From assembly GCA_947168395.1 (NCBI GenBank), contig CAMVLT010000029.1, positions 1 through 42,707 on the forward strand: a stretch of 42,707 nucleotides of DNA, read 5' to 3'. Made by a program: the position numbers and the translations under genes. The notes below the pieces were generated by a model. That model was given only the letters and a program-made list of their open reading frames with translations, searched no databases and was not told the origin of the DNA. Numbering within the stretch: the first letter of the stretch is position 1; the number at the start of each line of letters is the position of its first letter. Of this stretch, positions 7,426 through 15,659 are shown piece by piece. The DNA comes from an uncultured Prevotellaceae bacterium. Its GTDB lineage: Bacteria > Bacteroidota > Bacteroidia > Bacteroidales > Bacteroidaceae.

Positions 7426-7950
7426 TTATAGTCGTTTCATCTTGTTGTAGAGCGTCTGCCGGGTGACGCCAAGCAGCTGGGCGGCCTTCGATAAATTCCC
7501 GTGACAGCGGTCGATGGTACGACGTATGTGCTCTGCCTCCACTTCGTCGAGGGTAACAATCTCGCCCTGCATGTCGAGCACGTCCTTCAGCTTGCGCACC
7601 AGTTCGTCGTTGTCCCACGGTTTGGTGATGAAGTCGGCAGCGCCGCTTTTCAGCCCTCTGACTGCCAACGCGATGTCGGCATAGGCCGTCAGCAGCACCA
7701 CGGGCAGCTGCGGATGGTGCTTGCGGATGGTGCGCAGCCAGAGCAGTCCCTCGCTGCCGCTGTTCACGCCGAGGGTGAAGTTCATGTCGAGCAGTATGAG
7801 GTCAACGGCCTCCTGAGCCAGGGTCTTCAGGATGTCGTCAGGACGTTCCAGTGTCACGATGTGCTCGAACGTCGTGTCTAAGCAGAGGCGCAACGCTGTC
7901 AGGATGGCGGGGTTGTCGTCGACAATGAGTATGGTTCCGTAGTTGTTCAT
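7426..7950 (-). CDS. response regulator, receiver plus Fis-type HTH, no AAA+ domain (174 aa)
   Basis: Residues 1-125 form a receiver: acidic pair D11-D12, phospho-acceptor D55 in LILLDMNF, T88, and K110 in FITKPWD. Residues 150-173 are a Fis-type helix-turn-helix (NLSKAAQLLGVTRQTLYNKM). The AAA+ sigma-54 domain found in NtrC-type regulators with these flanks is absent, so the layout is that of the ActR/RegA/PrrA group. The ATG at 7950 gives a start directly at the first receiver strand; the longer ORF to 8247 would overlap the divergent gene and its promoter. It is expected to bind DNA as a dimer; the four palindromic sites in the efflux locus are the obvious candidates. Confidence 0.9.
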   Translation of the reverse strand: MNNYGTILIVDDNPAILTALRLCLDTTFEHIVTLERPDDILKTLAQEAVDLILLDMNFTLGVNSGSEGLLWLRTIRKHHPQLPVVLLTAYADIALAVRGLKSGAADFITKPWDNDELVRKLKDVLDMQGEIVTLDEVEAEHIRRTIDRCHGNLSKAAQLLGVTRQTLYNKMKRL

Positions 7951-7968
7951 ATAAAGTATTTTTGCCTG

Positions 7969-7999
7969 CAAAGTTAATACTTTCTGTCTAAAAATCATA
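7969..7999 (-). promoter_or_regulatory. promoter of the response regulator-kinase operon
   Basis: On the reverse strand TAACTTTG (7976 to 7969) lies 18 bases before the ATG at 7950. A TATG in place of TTTG occupies the -33 position. It overlaps the AATCATAC block of the divergent efflux promoter, so one bound regulator could affect both directions. Confidence 0.6.
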
Positions 8000-8081
8000 C
8001 GAAGGGGTGTATAAATATTAGACAATCTGTACTTCGGAGCTACGCTAACTGATAAAGTATAGATGAAAAGTGATAACTTTG
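7993..8081 (+). promoter_or_regulatory. operator-promoter module A (efflux operon)
   Basis: AATCATAC (7993-8000), 8 bases, GTATAA-ATA-TTAGAC (8009-8023; one mismatch to the palindrome GTCTAA-N3-TTAGAC), 50 bases, then TAACTTTG (8074-8081). The order and all three spacings are identical in modules B, C and D at 14233, 15480 and 16226. It precedes tolC by 20 bases. The -33 position has no TTTG, which suggests dependence on an activator bound at the palindrome. Confidence 0.8.
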
Positions 8082-8101
8082 CAACGCAAAACGAAACGAT
8101 T

Positions 8102-9409
8102 ATGAAACGGCAGAAAGCTATATTATTTATCATTTGCCACTTGGTGTATGGCACCGCAGGGGCGCAGGATTGGACGGCCCGGCAATGCATGCAGTATGCT
8201 GTGGAGCACAACCACGTGGTGAAACGGGCCGAACTGGAACTCGACAACTATAAGGCTGCGAAGGTGACGGCCGTCGGCAGTTTCCTGCCTTCGGTCAGCG
8301 GCAGCACGGGCGTGCAGTACAACTTCGGCCGCGCCATCGACCCTGAGACCAACGGCTATACCGACGTGAGTACCTTTTATAACGGTTACTCCTTGAGTGC
8401 CTCGCTGCCCGTCTTCGACGGCTTCAACCGCCTGAACGCCTTGAAGGCTGCGAAGGCCAGCGTGCTGATGGGGCACAACGCCCTGCGTGAGCAGCAGGAC
8501 CAGACGGCATTGGCCACTCTGCAGGCATTTGCCAATGCGGCGTATTACGAAGGAATGGTCAGGATGGCTGAGGAGAAGGTGGAAGAGGCGACCTTGCTGC
8601 TCAAGCAGACGCAAGTGATGGAAGAGGTAGGTCGCAAAAGTGCTGCCGATGTGGCGCAGGTGGAATCGCAGAAAGCGGAAGCCGACTACGAGTTGACCCG
8701 TCAGCAGAACCTCTACGCCTCAGCACTATTAGAGCTGAAGAAGGAAATGGCTTTCCCGATAAATGACAGCCTCACTCCCAACTCCATTCCAATCCGAGAG
8801 GAAGGCAGGATAACAACTCCCCTCTCCAGTCGGAAAGGGGTAGGGGGTGAGGCTGTAGCCTACTATCAGATGCAAGCCTCGAAATATGAGTGGCGCCAGG
8901 CCCGCGCCGCGTTGTTACCATCTCTCTCTTTGAGTGCGGGCCTGAGCACCACATATTATAAGACGCTCCATTCGCAGACGTCATCGTTCAGCAGCCAGTT
9001 CAAGAACAATATGGGTGAGTACGTAGGCGCCACGCTGAGCATCCCCGTCTTCAACCGCCTGCAGACCGTCACGAAAATCCGCCGTGCGAAGAACAACTAC
9101 CGCATAGCCTGTGAGGCCTACGAACAGAAGCAGATAGAGCTGGAGAAACTGAGCCGCGAGGCTTGGCAGGACTGGCAGGGCTTCCTGAAGCAGATGGCGC
9201 AGATGGAGAAAAAGGTGGAAGCCGACAGCCTGGCCTACCAGCTGACACGGCGCCAGTACGAAGAGGGATTGAGTACGGCCATCGACCTGCACACCACCTC
9301 TACGCAACTGCTGCAGTCGCGTGCCACGCTGCTGCAATGCCAACTGATGGCGATGGTGAAACATGAATTAGTAAGATATTATCAAGGAGAAACAATATGG
9401 ACAGAGTAA
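8102..9409 (+). CDS. TolC-family outer-membrane efflux protein (435 aa)
   Basis: A Sec signal peptide (MKRQKAILFIICHLVYGTAGAQ) precedes two OEP repeats rich in long helices (for example LATLQAFANAAYYEGMVRMA and the C-terminal YQLTRRQYEEGLSTAIDLHT). The product forms the trimeric outer-membrane duct of a tripartite exporter. The ATG at 8102 is preferred over 8063, which lies upstream of the -7 element. The stop overlaps the next gene by 13 bases, showing translational coupling with the adaptor gene. About residues 238-250 (ITTPLSSRKGVGGEA) are encoded by a G-rich interspersed repeat inserted in frame, probably in a loop. Confidence 0.93.
   Translation: MKRQKAILFIICHLVYGTAGAQDWTARQCMQYAVEHNHVVKRAELELDNYKAAKVTAVGSFLPSVSGSTGVQYNFGRAIDPETNGYTDVSTFYNGYSLSASLPVFDGFNRLNALKAAKASVLMGHNALREQQDQTALATLQAFANAAYYEGMVRMAEEKVEEATLLLKQTQVMEEVGRKSAADVAQVESQKAEADYELTRQQNLYASALLELKKEMAFPINDSLTPNSIPIREEGRITTPLSSRKGVGGEAVAYYQMQASKYEWRQARAALLPSLSLSAGLSTTYYKTLHSQTSSFSSQFKNNMGEYVGATLSIPVFNRLQTVTKIRRAKNNYRIACEAYEQKQIELEKLSREAWQDWQGFLKQMAQMEKKVEADSLAYQLTRRQYEEGLSTAIDLHTTSTQLLQSRATLLQCQLMAMVKHELVRYYQGETIWTE
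8814..8853 (+). repeat. G-rich interspersed repeat, in frame in the TolC gene
   Basis: CTCCCCTCTCCAGTC, GGAAAGGGG and TAGGGGGTGAGG match the style of the short C-run/G-run repeat common in Bacteroidales genomes. Related copies occur near 14415-14452, 21199-21240 and 22782-22829. Here it is read through as part of the protein without a frameshift. Confidence 0.6.
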
Positions 9410-10650
9410 TCGAAAAGACAAAGGCACAGCGGCTGATGAAGTACTGGCCGTATATGGTGGGAGGCTGCTTCGTGTTGGCCCTCGTGGGTTGGCTCGTGTT
9501 TGGCAATCATGCCTCAACGTTGCGCGTCAGCCGCGACGAGCTGACCATAGGCGACGTGCGGCATGCCGAGTTCAAGGACTATGTGCGCACTAACGGTCAG
9601 GTGCTGCCCATCCAGATGGTGCAGATCTCACCCGAGGAAGGCGGCATCGTGATGGAAAAGGTGGTCGAGGAGGGCACAATGGTTCACAAGGGCGACGTCA
9701 TCGTGCGCCTAAGCAACTCGAACCTCGACCTCCAGATACTGAATGCGGAGGCAGAGCTCGCTGAGAAGCAGAACCTGCTGCGCAACACCCAGGTAGCCAT
9801 GCAGCAGGATCGTTTGAACAATCAGACGGAGCAGGCGCAGTTAGATATGGACACCCAGCGCAAGCAGCGCACCTTCGAACAGAACAAGCGGCTCTACACG
9901 GAGAAGCTCATCAGCCGTGAGGACTATCTGCAGTCGCAGGAGGAATATCAGCTCTCAGCCAAGAAACGCTCGTTGGTAAGTAAGCGTCTGAAGCAGGACT
10001 CGCTCTATCGTACCGTGCAGATGGATCAGATGGAGGATAACCTCGAAAACATGCGCCGCAACGTCGTCCTCGTCCGCCAGCGTAAGGACAAGCTCGAAGT
10101 ACGCTCGGCCATTGATGGCGAATTGGGACTGCTCGACGTGGAGTTAGGTCAGAGCATCAGCCCAGGTCAGAAGATTGGACAATTGAACGACCTCTCGGAC
10201 TATAAGGTGCAGGCTCAGATTGATGAGCACTACATCGACCGCGTCCGCCAAGGGCTGACAGCCACCTTTACTCGTGGCGACAAGCAGTACCAGCTGCAAG
10301 TCCGCAAGGTTTATCCCGAGGTGCGCGAGGGCAAGTTCCGCTGCGACTTCATCTTCCGTGGCGAGCGCCCTGAGAACATCCGCACGGGTCAGACCTACTA
10401 TATTGATTTGGAGTTAGGTCAGCCCGAGCAGGCCATCATCATTCCTCGCGGCACGTTCTTCCAGACCACTGGCGGCCAATGGATCTTCGTGTTAGACAAG
10501 AGCGGACAGAAAGCCTACCGCCGCAACATCCGCATCGGCCGCCAGAACCCGCAGCACTACGAGGTGCTGGAGGGGCTGGAGCCAGGCGAGCGCATCGTCA
10601 CCAGCGGCTACGAGGCATTCAAAGACAATGAAGTATTAGTAATAAAATAG
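9397..10650 (+). CDS. periplasmic adaptor (membrane-fusion) protein, HlyD/MacA type (417 aa)
   Basis: An N-terminal membrane helix (about residues 17-37) anchors the protein in the inner membrane. It is followed by a split biotinyl-lipoyl domain (PEEGGIVMEKVVEEGTMVHK and AIDGELGLLDVELGQ), between them a long coiled-coil hairpin rich in Gln, Glu and Lys (about 105-225), then beta-barrel and membrane-proximal domains (IIIPRGTFFQ to the end). It bridges the permease to TolC. It overlaps tolC by 13 bases and is 6 bases from the permease gene, so the three form one operon from module A. Confidence 0.93.
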   Translation: MDRVIEKTKAQRLMKYWPYMVGGCFVLALVGWLVFGNHASTLRVSRDELTIGDVRHAEFKDYVRTNGQVLPIQMVQISPEEGGIVMEKVVEEGTMVHKGDVIVRLSNSNLDLQILNAEAELAEKQNLLRNTQVAMQQDRLNNQTEQAQLDMDTQRKQRTFEQNKRLYTEKLISREDYLQSQEEYQLSAKKRSLVSKRLKQDSLYRTVQMDQMEDNLENMRRNVVLVRQRKDKLEVRSAIDGELGLLDVELGQSISPGQKIGQLNDLSDYKVQAQIDEHYIDRVRQGLTATFTRGDKQYQLQVRKVYPEVREGKFRCDFIFRGERPENIRTGQTYYIDLELGQPEQAIIIPRGTFFQTTGGQWIFVLDKSGQKAYRRNIRIGRQNPQHYEVLEGLEPGERIVTSGYEAFKDNEVLVIK

Positions 10651-10656
10651 AAGAAC

Positions 10657-13035
10657 ATGAACAGTTATCTGAAATTCTTGAGCCGTCATCGGCTGTTTAC
10701 CATTATCAATATCGTAGGGCTTTGCCTCTCGATGGTGTTCCTACTGCTGTTAGGTGACCTTATCTACAGGCAGACATCCGTAGAAAGCTACCAAACGCGG
10801 GGCGACCGCACCTTTGTCGTGGGCAACGAGGAATACATGATGTCACACTTCCGCGTGGGACAGAAGCTGAAAGACCGCTTCCCTGAGATTGAGGACTGGT
10901 GTTCCGTCTCAGGCTATAACATATCACCTATTGTTCGTGGGGAGGAAGTCGATGCCAAGTTACTTGTCGTCGCCCCCAACTTCTTCGAGTTCTTCGACTA
11001 CCGCCTGCTGACGGGTGACAGGAAGAAGGTGCTCAGCGCCCCAAACCAGATGGTGGTCAGCAAATCCTTCGCCCAGCGCTGCTGGCCCGATGGCGATGCC
11101 GTCGGCAAGGAGGTAGTCATTGGCGACGTGAAAGATGAGAAAAGCCATGCCACCTACACCGTCAGTGGCATCATGGACGACTTCGACCGCTCCGTGATTC
11201 CCTCAGACTACGAGTGCATCATCAATGTGGAGAACCTGCGCAACATTCACTCCTCGGCCTACGTCGAGACCATGGACAATGCGGCCAGTTGCGTGCTGTA
11301 CCTGATGCAGCGCGAGGGCTGCGACCTGCGGAGCAAGATCACCGCCATGCGCGACTACCTGAAGACCTGCTTTTGGATCTACAAGATAGAAGCCGTGAAG
11401 GAGCTGACGCTCACGCCGCTTTCTACGCTCTACTATGACGCTCGCAACTGTTCGCTGAATATAGACGACCTGAATCACGGCAGCCGCGACATGGCCCGAC
11501 TCTACGTGATGATTGCCTTGTTTGTACTGGTGTTCGCCATCTTCAACTATGTCAACCTCAGCGTGTCGCTCACCACGGAGCGTTCCAAGGAGATGGCCAC
11601 GCGGCGACTGCTTGGCTCGCAGCGTTGGCAGGTGGCTGTGCGGCTTATCGGCGAGAGCATCGCCTTCACCGCTGCCACGTTTGCCGTAGCCTACCTCATA
11701 GCTCTCGTCTTGCAGGACAAGGCCGTTGAGATGGCCAACTGCCCGATGGACTTGCTGAAGGATACAGGTCTGGTAACCATCGTGGGTTTCGCCGTGGGCA
11801 TCGTCCTGCTTGGAGCCTTGGCTGGCTTTGTGCCTGCCTCCATCCTCAGCGGCTATGAGCCTATGGATATTGTGAGAGGCACCTTCCGCCGCCGTGTGCG
11901 TCAGCACTGGAGCCATGTGCTGATGGTGTTGCAGACCGTTTTCGCCATCGTCATGCTTACCGTCACGCTGCTTTTGGGCAGTGGTATCCGTGACCGTATG
12001 AGCCAGCCTTTGGGCTACAACATTGACGATGCACTTGAGATGTGGGGCATCACCCCTCTCAACTACACTCAGCGCCAGACGTTCCGCGACCGCTTGCTGA
12101 AACTTCCTGAAGTGGATGCAGTCGGCTTCGGCTACGGCACGCCCCTCAGTATGCTGGAGAACAACACCGTTACTGCCCCCGACGGGACGGTGGTTAGCAT
12201 GCGGTTCCTGATGGGCGACACCTGTTTCTTCAACATCTTGGACATCCATCCCGAGAAGAGCTATACCGACCCCGTGGGCGGCAACTATGGTAGGGGCGTC
12301 AACCGCCAACTGTTGCGGCAGTTCGGCAGGAACGACACGGACACCGAATATGTCATCCAAGGGCAACAGCAGCCGAGTCGAGTCAGTGAACTCTATCCCG
12401 ATATGGTTTACCAGAGCGTGATGTATGAGGAGGAGCATCCTACACCTTATATCATATTCAAGAGGGATGAATTCGTTCAGGATATGGGCGACTATGGCCC
12501 GCCCCGTATGGCCCTTGTCCGCTATCATGGCAATCGCGAGAAAGTAGAGGGGACGATGATGGCTCTGCTGAAAGAACTGACGGGTCACGAGACGGACGAA
12601 ATCCGTTCACTTCATCAACTCCACCGTAAGTGGTACGAGGACTACGAACGATTCTTGAGTGTGCTAACGGTCTTTACGGTTGTTGCCCTGCTGATAGCCG
12701 TCCTCGGCCTGATGGCTATGAACAGTTACTTCGTAGGCCAGCGTCGCCGCGAGATTGCTGTGCGCCGGGTCTTCGGAGCCGATGTCAGCAGCATCACCCT
12801 GCGCCTGCTCCGCACGGTGGTCATCCAGTCGCTTGTGGCTGCCGTCATCGCCATCCCCTTGGCTTACTGGCTGGCTCCAAAGGTGGGCAGCATCTCTGGC
12901 CTTAGCGTCACGATGCGCCCCCTCCCGCTGCTGCTCTCGCTGCTCATTGTCCTTGCAGTCAATGTCCTCACTGCCGCCTTCCAAGGCTGGCGCGCCGCCA
13001 CCGAGAATCCCGTCAACAGCATCAAGAACGAGTAG
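10657..13035 (+). CDS. ABC transporter permease, MacB/FtsX type (792 aa)
   Basis: The protein has a first membrane helix (residues 13-37), a large MacB-type periplasmic domain, a central group of three helices with NYVNLSVSLTTERSKEMATRRLLGS, a fourth helix at about 422-445, a second periplasmic domain and a C-terminal FtsX domain (VALLIAVLGLMAMNSYFVGQRRREIAVRRVFGA). The duplicated MacB_PCD-FtsX layout of about 790 residues is typical of Bacteroidota. It needs an ATPase subunit; the only intact one nearby is at 14486. These exporters move peptides, lipids or antimicrobials from the periplasm to TolC; the substrate is unknown. The start MNSYLKFLSRHRLF aligns with the second permease at 16341. 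Confidence 0.92.
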   Translation: MNSYLKFLSRHRLFTIINIVGLCLSMVFLLLLGDLIYRQTSVESYQTRGDRTFVVGNEEYMMSHFRVGQKLKDRFPEIEDWCSVSGYNISPIVRGEEVDAKLLVVAPNFFEFFDYRLLTGDRKKVLSAPNQMVVSKSFAQRCWPDGDAVGKEVVIGDVKDEKSHATYTVSGIMDDFDRSVIPSDYECIINVENLRNIHSSAYVETMDNAASCVLYLMQREGCDLRSKITAMRDYLKTCFWIYKIEAVKELTLTPLSTLYYDARNCSLNIDDLNHGSRDMARLYVMIALFVLVFAIFNYVNLSVSLTTERSKEMATRRLLGSQRWQVAVRLIGESIAFTAATFAVAYLIALVLQDKAVEMANCPMDLLKDTGLVTIVGFAVGIVLLGALAGFVPASILSGYEPMDIVRGTFRRRVRQHWSHVLMVLQTVFAIVMLTVTLLLGSGIRDRMSQPLGYNIDDALEMWGITPLNYTQRQTFRDRLLKLPEVDAVGFGYGTPLSMLENNTVTAPDGTVVSMRFLMGDTCFFNILDIHPEKSYTDPVGGNYGRGVNRQLLRQFGRNDTDTEYVIQGQQQPSRVSELYPDMVYQSVMYEEEHPTPYIIFKRDEFVQDMGDYGPPRMALVRYHGNREKVEGTMMALLKELTGHETDEIRSLHQLHRKWYEDYERFLSVLTVFTVVALLIAVLGLMAMNSYFVGQRRREIAVRRVFGADVSSITLRLLRTVVIQSLVAAVIAIPLAYWLAPKVGSISGLSVTMRPLPLLLSLLIVLAVNVLTAAFQGWRAATENPVNSIKNE

Positions 13036-13068
13036 GATTATAAATGTCATAAGATTCTTAGCAAGAAG

Positions 13069-13100
13069 TTTGTTACTAACAAAAAATATTCATACCTTTG
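13069..13100 (+). promoter_or_regulatory. promoter of the REP-type transposase gene
   Basis: TTTG (13069-13072), 20 bases and TACCTTTG (13093-13100) match the Bacteroidota consensus. The -33 element lies in a 15-base palindrome TTTGTTACTAACAAA (13069-13083), which could be an autoregulatory site. Confidence 0.8.
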
Positions 13101-13125
13101 CCGCCAGTTATTGAGCACCTACGCG

Positions 13126-14175
13126 ATGGACAAAGAAACCTACGAGAAACAGAAAGCCTTTGCCGGCGAGAAGATTCCATCGATGCATCGCCGTATGGTG
13201 GGGCACGACTATCAGGAACGGCAGATGTACATGATTACGATGGTGACCGAGGACCGCCGTCCTTTGTTAGGGCAGGTTGTGGGAAAGAGTGATGCGCTTC
13301 CAGGCACGCCCGACGCGCCGCGCACCGAGCCCACAGAACTGGGGCGGAGCGTGGAGCGGTGCTGGCATGAAATCGCCCTCCGCCATCCGCAAATAGAGGT
13401 GCTGGCCTTTCAGCTGATGCCCGACCATTTCCACGGTATCCTCTTTGTGAAGGAGCGCATAGAGAAACCGCTGGGGAAGGTGCTGCTCGGCTTTAAGCAG
13501 GGCTGCAACAAGGCCTTCCGCGCCCTCGTTCCGTCTGTTGCGTCTGTTGCTGTATTACAGCAACAAACAGAACAGGCGAAGGATGGCCGCAAGCACGGCC
13601 TGCTCTTTGAGCCGAGCTACAACGACAAGCTCCTGCTGCAGAAAGACCAGCTGAAGCGCTGGAACGACTACCTGCGTGACAACCCGCGCCGGCTGCTGAT
13701 GAAGCGGGAGCACCCCGACCTGTTCCGCGTACAGAGGGGCTTGACCGTTGGAAACATGTCGTTCTCTGCCATAGGCAACCGGTTCCTCCTGCAGCGGCCG
13801 GTCTTGTTGCAAGTGCAATGCTCCCGCCGACTGACGGAGGCTGAGATTCAGGAGCGTGTGACTTACTTCACGAAAGCCGCCGCAAGGGGCGCTGTGCTCG
13901 TCTCGCCCTCCATCTCGCCGGGCGAGAAGGCTGTGATGCGTGCCGCCTTTGAGCAGGGCTTCCCCCTTATCTATCTGCAGGAGAACTGCTTCACCGACCT
14001 GGCCAAACCGGGCGGGCAGCGCATGGAGGCCTGTGCCCGAGGACAGCTGCTCATCCTCGCGCCGTGGGAGCACCACAACGAACGCACAACCATCAGCCGC
14101 AACCAATGCCTCTCGCTGAACGACATGGCCCGAGCTCTCTGTTCCGTTTGTTGCTGTACTACAGCAACAGACTAA
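13126..14175 (+). CDS. REP-associated tyrosine transposase (Y1/HUH type, 349 aa)
   Basis: The Y1 transposase fold is shown by MYMITMVTEDRRPLLG, by the metal-binding HFH at residues 101-103 (QLMPDHFHGILFV) and by a tyrosine in RWNDYLRDNPRRLL (Y182), where RAYT enzymes carry the nucleophile. A C-terminal extension of about 150 residues follows. Such domesticated single-copy transposases act on palindromic REP elements. Two near-identical hairpins (GTTGCTGTA-N-TACAGCAAC) lie inside this gene: one at 13546-13564 encodes part of the VASVAVLQQQTEQ insert, the other at 14150-14168 ends the reading frame. The gene has its own promoter and separates the first permease from the rest of the efflux locus. 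The upstream TTG at 13111 is a less likely start. Confidence 0.85.
   Translation: MDKETYEKQKAFAGEKIPSMHRRMVGHDYQERQMYMITMVTEDRRPLLGQVVGKSDALPGTPDAPRTEPTELGRSVERCWHEIALRHPQIEVLAFQLMPDHFHGILFVKERIEKPLGKVLLGFKQGCNKAFRALVPSVASVAVLQQQTEQAKDGRKHGLLFEPSYNDKLLLQKDQLKRWNDYLRDNPRRLLMKREHPDLFRVQRGLTVGNMSFSAIGNRFLLQRPVLLQVQCSRRLTEAEIQERVTYFTKAAARGAVLVSPSISPGEKAVMRAAFEQGFPLIYLQENCFTDLAKPGGQRMEACARGQLLILAPWEHHNERTTISRNQCLSLNDMARALCSVCCCTTATD
13545..13565. repeat. REP-like hairpin, copy 1 (inside the transposase ORF)
   Basis: A 9-bp perfect dyad GTTGCTGTA / TACAGCAAC around one base, preceded by a partial direct repeat (CGTCTGTTG twice). It matches copy 2 at 14149-14169 apart from the central base and the flanks. 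Confidence 0.8.
14149..14169. repeat. REP-like hairpin, copy 2 (end of the transposase ORF)
   Basis: The same dyad GTTGCTGTA / TACAGCAAC with one central C, again followed by AACAGAC-like sequence. The stop codon of the transposase lies 5 bases beyond it. Confidence 0.8.
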
Positions 14176-14232
14176 AACAAGCTGCGGCAAAACGGCAAAA
14201 CCCACTGAGGGACATAGGATAGGTTGTCAAGG

Positions 14233-14321
14233 AATCATACACTGAACTGTCTAATTATTAGACAATCTGCTTCCGCCAGGGTGAAAAACCTTGGCGGATT
14301 CGTTTTATTGGGGTAACTTTG
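14233..14321 (+). promoter_or_regulatory. operator-promoter module B (truncated permease-ATPase unit)
   Basis: AATCATAC (14233-14240), 8 bases, perfect palindrome GTCTAA-TTA-TTAGAC (14249-14263), 50 bases, TAACTTTG (14314-14321). Between operator and promoter lies a second dyad CCGCCAGGG / CCTTGGCGG (14273-14297), whose right arm carries TTGG at the -33 position. It directly precedes the broken permease at 14344 and the intact ATPase at 14486. Confidence 0.85.
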
Positions 14322-14343
14322 CATCACAAAACAAATAGAACGT

Positions 14344-14475
14344 ATGAAGAGTTATTTCAGATTTCTCTCGCGCAACATGCTATATCAGGGAAACAGACGT
14401 TTTACACTTGATAAACCTTCCCCCCAGTCCCTCCCTAAAGGGCGGGGAGTAGTTACCTGCTTAACAGATATTTAA
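14344..14475 (+). pseudogene. truncated MacB/FtsX permease (N-terminal 14 codons left)
   Basis: The first residues MKSYFRFLSRNMLY align with the starts of the permeases at 10657 and 16341. After codon 14 the sequence changes to QGNRRFTLDKPSPQSLPKG and stops after 43 codons. The new part includes a G-rich interspersed repeat (14415-14452). Almost the whole permease has been deleted, but the promoter and the ATPase gene 10 bases downstream remain, so the locus may still express the ATPase. Confidence 0.75.
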
Positions 14476-14485
14476 TATAAACAAT

Positions 14486-15154
14486 ATGATTAAGTTAGAA
14501 AACATTCAGAAGGTGTTCCGCACGGAAGAGGTGGAGACCGTAGCATTGGGCGGCGTATCGCTCGAAGTGAAGAAAGGTGAGTTTGTGGCCATCATGGGGC
14601 CTTCGGGCTGTGGCAAGTCTACCTTGCTGAATATCCTGGGCTTGCTCGACAACCCCACCAGCGGCCGGTATTGGCTCGACGGCGAGGACGTGGGCCAGCT
14701 CAAGGAGAGCCAGCGCACGAAGGTTCGCAAGGGGCAGATTGGCTTCGTGTTCCAGAGCTTCAACCTCATCGACGAACTGAACGTGGAGGAGAACGTGGAA
14801 TTGCCGCTGACCTATCTCGGCGTGCCTAAGAAGGAGCGCAAGGCGAGGGTAGAAGAGGTGCTGCGCCGCATGGCCATCACCCACCGTGCCCACCACTTTC
14901 CCCAGCAGCTATCAGGCGGTCAGCAGCAGCGTGTGGCCATTGCCCGTGCTGTAGTGATGAACCCCAAGCTGATTCTTGCCGACGAGCCGACAGGTAACCT
15001 TGATTCCAAGAACGGCTTGGAGGTGATGCAGCTGTTGACCCAGCTGAACCAGGACGGCACCACCGTGCTGATGGTGACCCACTCCGAACGTGATGCCGGC
15101 TTTGCCCAGCGCATCGTCAACATGCTCGACGGGCAGATACTTCCTCAACGTTGA
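14486..15154 (+). CDS. ABC transporter ATPase, MacB/LolD type (222 aa)
   Basis: Walker A GPSGCGKST (38-46), Q-loop FVFQSFNLID, signature LSGGQQQR (140-147), Walker B LILADEPTGNLD (160-171) and the H-loop VTHSERD are all intact. Length and sequence fit the LolD/MacB ATPase group, which drives FtsX-fold permeases by mechanotransmission. It is the only complete ATPase in the locus and presumably serves both full permeases (10657 and 16341). Its own cognate permease at 14344 is deleted. Its last nine codons reappear as a fragment behind the second permease at 18737-18766. Confidence 0.95.
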   Translation: MIKLENIQKVFRTEEVETVALGGVSLEVKKGEFVAIMGPSGCGKSTLLNILGLLDNPTSGRYWLDGEDVGQLKESQRTKVRKGQIGFVFQSFNLIDELNVEENVELPLTYLGVPKKERKARVEEVLRRMAITHRAHHFPQQLSGGQQQRVAIARAVVMNPKLILADEPTGNLDSKNGLEVMQLLTQLNQDGTTVLMVTHSERDAGFAQRIVNMLDGQILPQR

Positions 15155-15189
15155 CACGCAGTTTGCGTACACATGCGGCTGAAAGGCCA

Positions 15190-15395
15190 GTTTACCCTAT
15201 GTAAAGTCGCCTGATGCGTTGGGTTAACGATGGGTTATGTGCTGATAGACTCCTAAATTCTCGAGAGAATTTAGGAGTTTACCGTAGGGTAAGCGGAGGT
15301 TTCCCTACGGTAAACCTTCCAATTCTCTCGAGAATTTGTCGGTATGTCCGGCTGTTAGAACCGCTGGGGCCTATCATCAGGTTGAGTTTACCCTA
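15190..15395. repeat. cluster of nested palindromes between ATPase and secreted-protein genes
   Basis: The 500-base gap after the ATPase holds no credible gene but strong structure. There is a 14-bp-arm perfect palindrome at 15249-15278 (ACTCCTAAATTCTC / GAGAATTTAGGAGT, 2-base centre), a 12-bp stem at 15278-15289 / 15303-15314 (TTTACCGTAGGG / CCCTACGGTAAA), and a palindrome AATTCTC-TC-GAGAATT at 15321-15336 that repeats the first core. Further partial copies of TTTACCCTA are at 15191 and 15387. It may be a transcript end, a MITE or REP cluster, or a structured RNA. Confidence 0.75.
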
Positions 15396-15479
15396 CTGTC
15401 AATAGAACTAACATGCGTGTCACCCTTTGTGTGGAAAATCATAGTGTAATATTGCGAGAAACGAGTGATGGTGTCAAAG

Positions 15480-15568
15480 AATCATACGCTAAACCGTCTA
15501 ATCTTTAGACAAACGGCCTTTGGCGGGTAGAAAATCCTTGGTGGCACTCCGGAAAAGCACTAACTTTG
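15480..15568 (+). promoter_or_regulatory. operator-promoter module C (secreted-protein gene)
   Basis: AATCATAC (15480-15487), 8 bases, perfect palindrome GTCTAA-TCT-TTAGAC (15496-15510), 50 bases, TAACTTTG (15561-15568), with TTGG at 15538 as -33. The CCGCCA dyad of modules B and D is present only in degenerate form. A 91-base leader separates it from the start codon at 15660. Confidence 0.85.
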
Positions 15569-15659
15569 CATTGCCAGAAAAAAAACGGCGCGGGGTGTAG
15601 TAAAACGACAAGGACTCGCGTCTAAAGAGTAAAAACAAGTAATTTAAAACCGAACGACA

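Noticed and set aside
7951..8247. N-terminal extension of the response regulator
   Set aside because: It would cover the divergent promoter and part of tolC; the receiver begins right at 7950.
11203..12588. 461-codon reverse ORF inside the first permease
   Set aside because: It is the antisense shadow of a GC-rich gene with an intact domain structure on the other strand; His/Gln-rich with no motif.
15214..15405. 63-codon ORF after the ATPase
   Set aside because: It consists almost wholly of the palindrome cluster; the frame is accidental.
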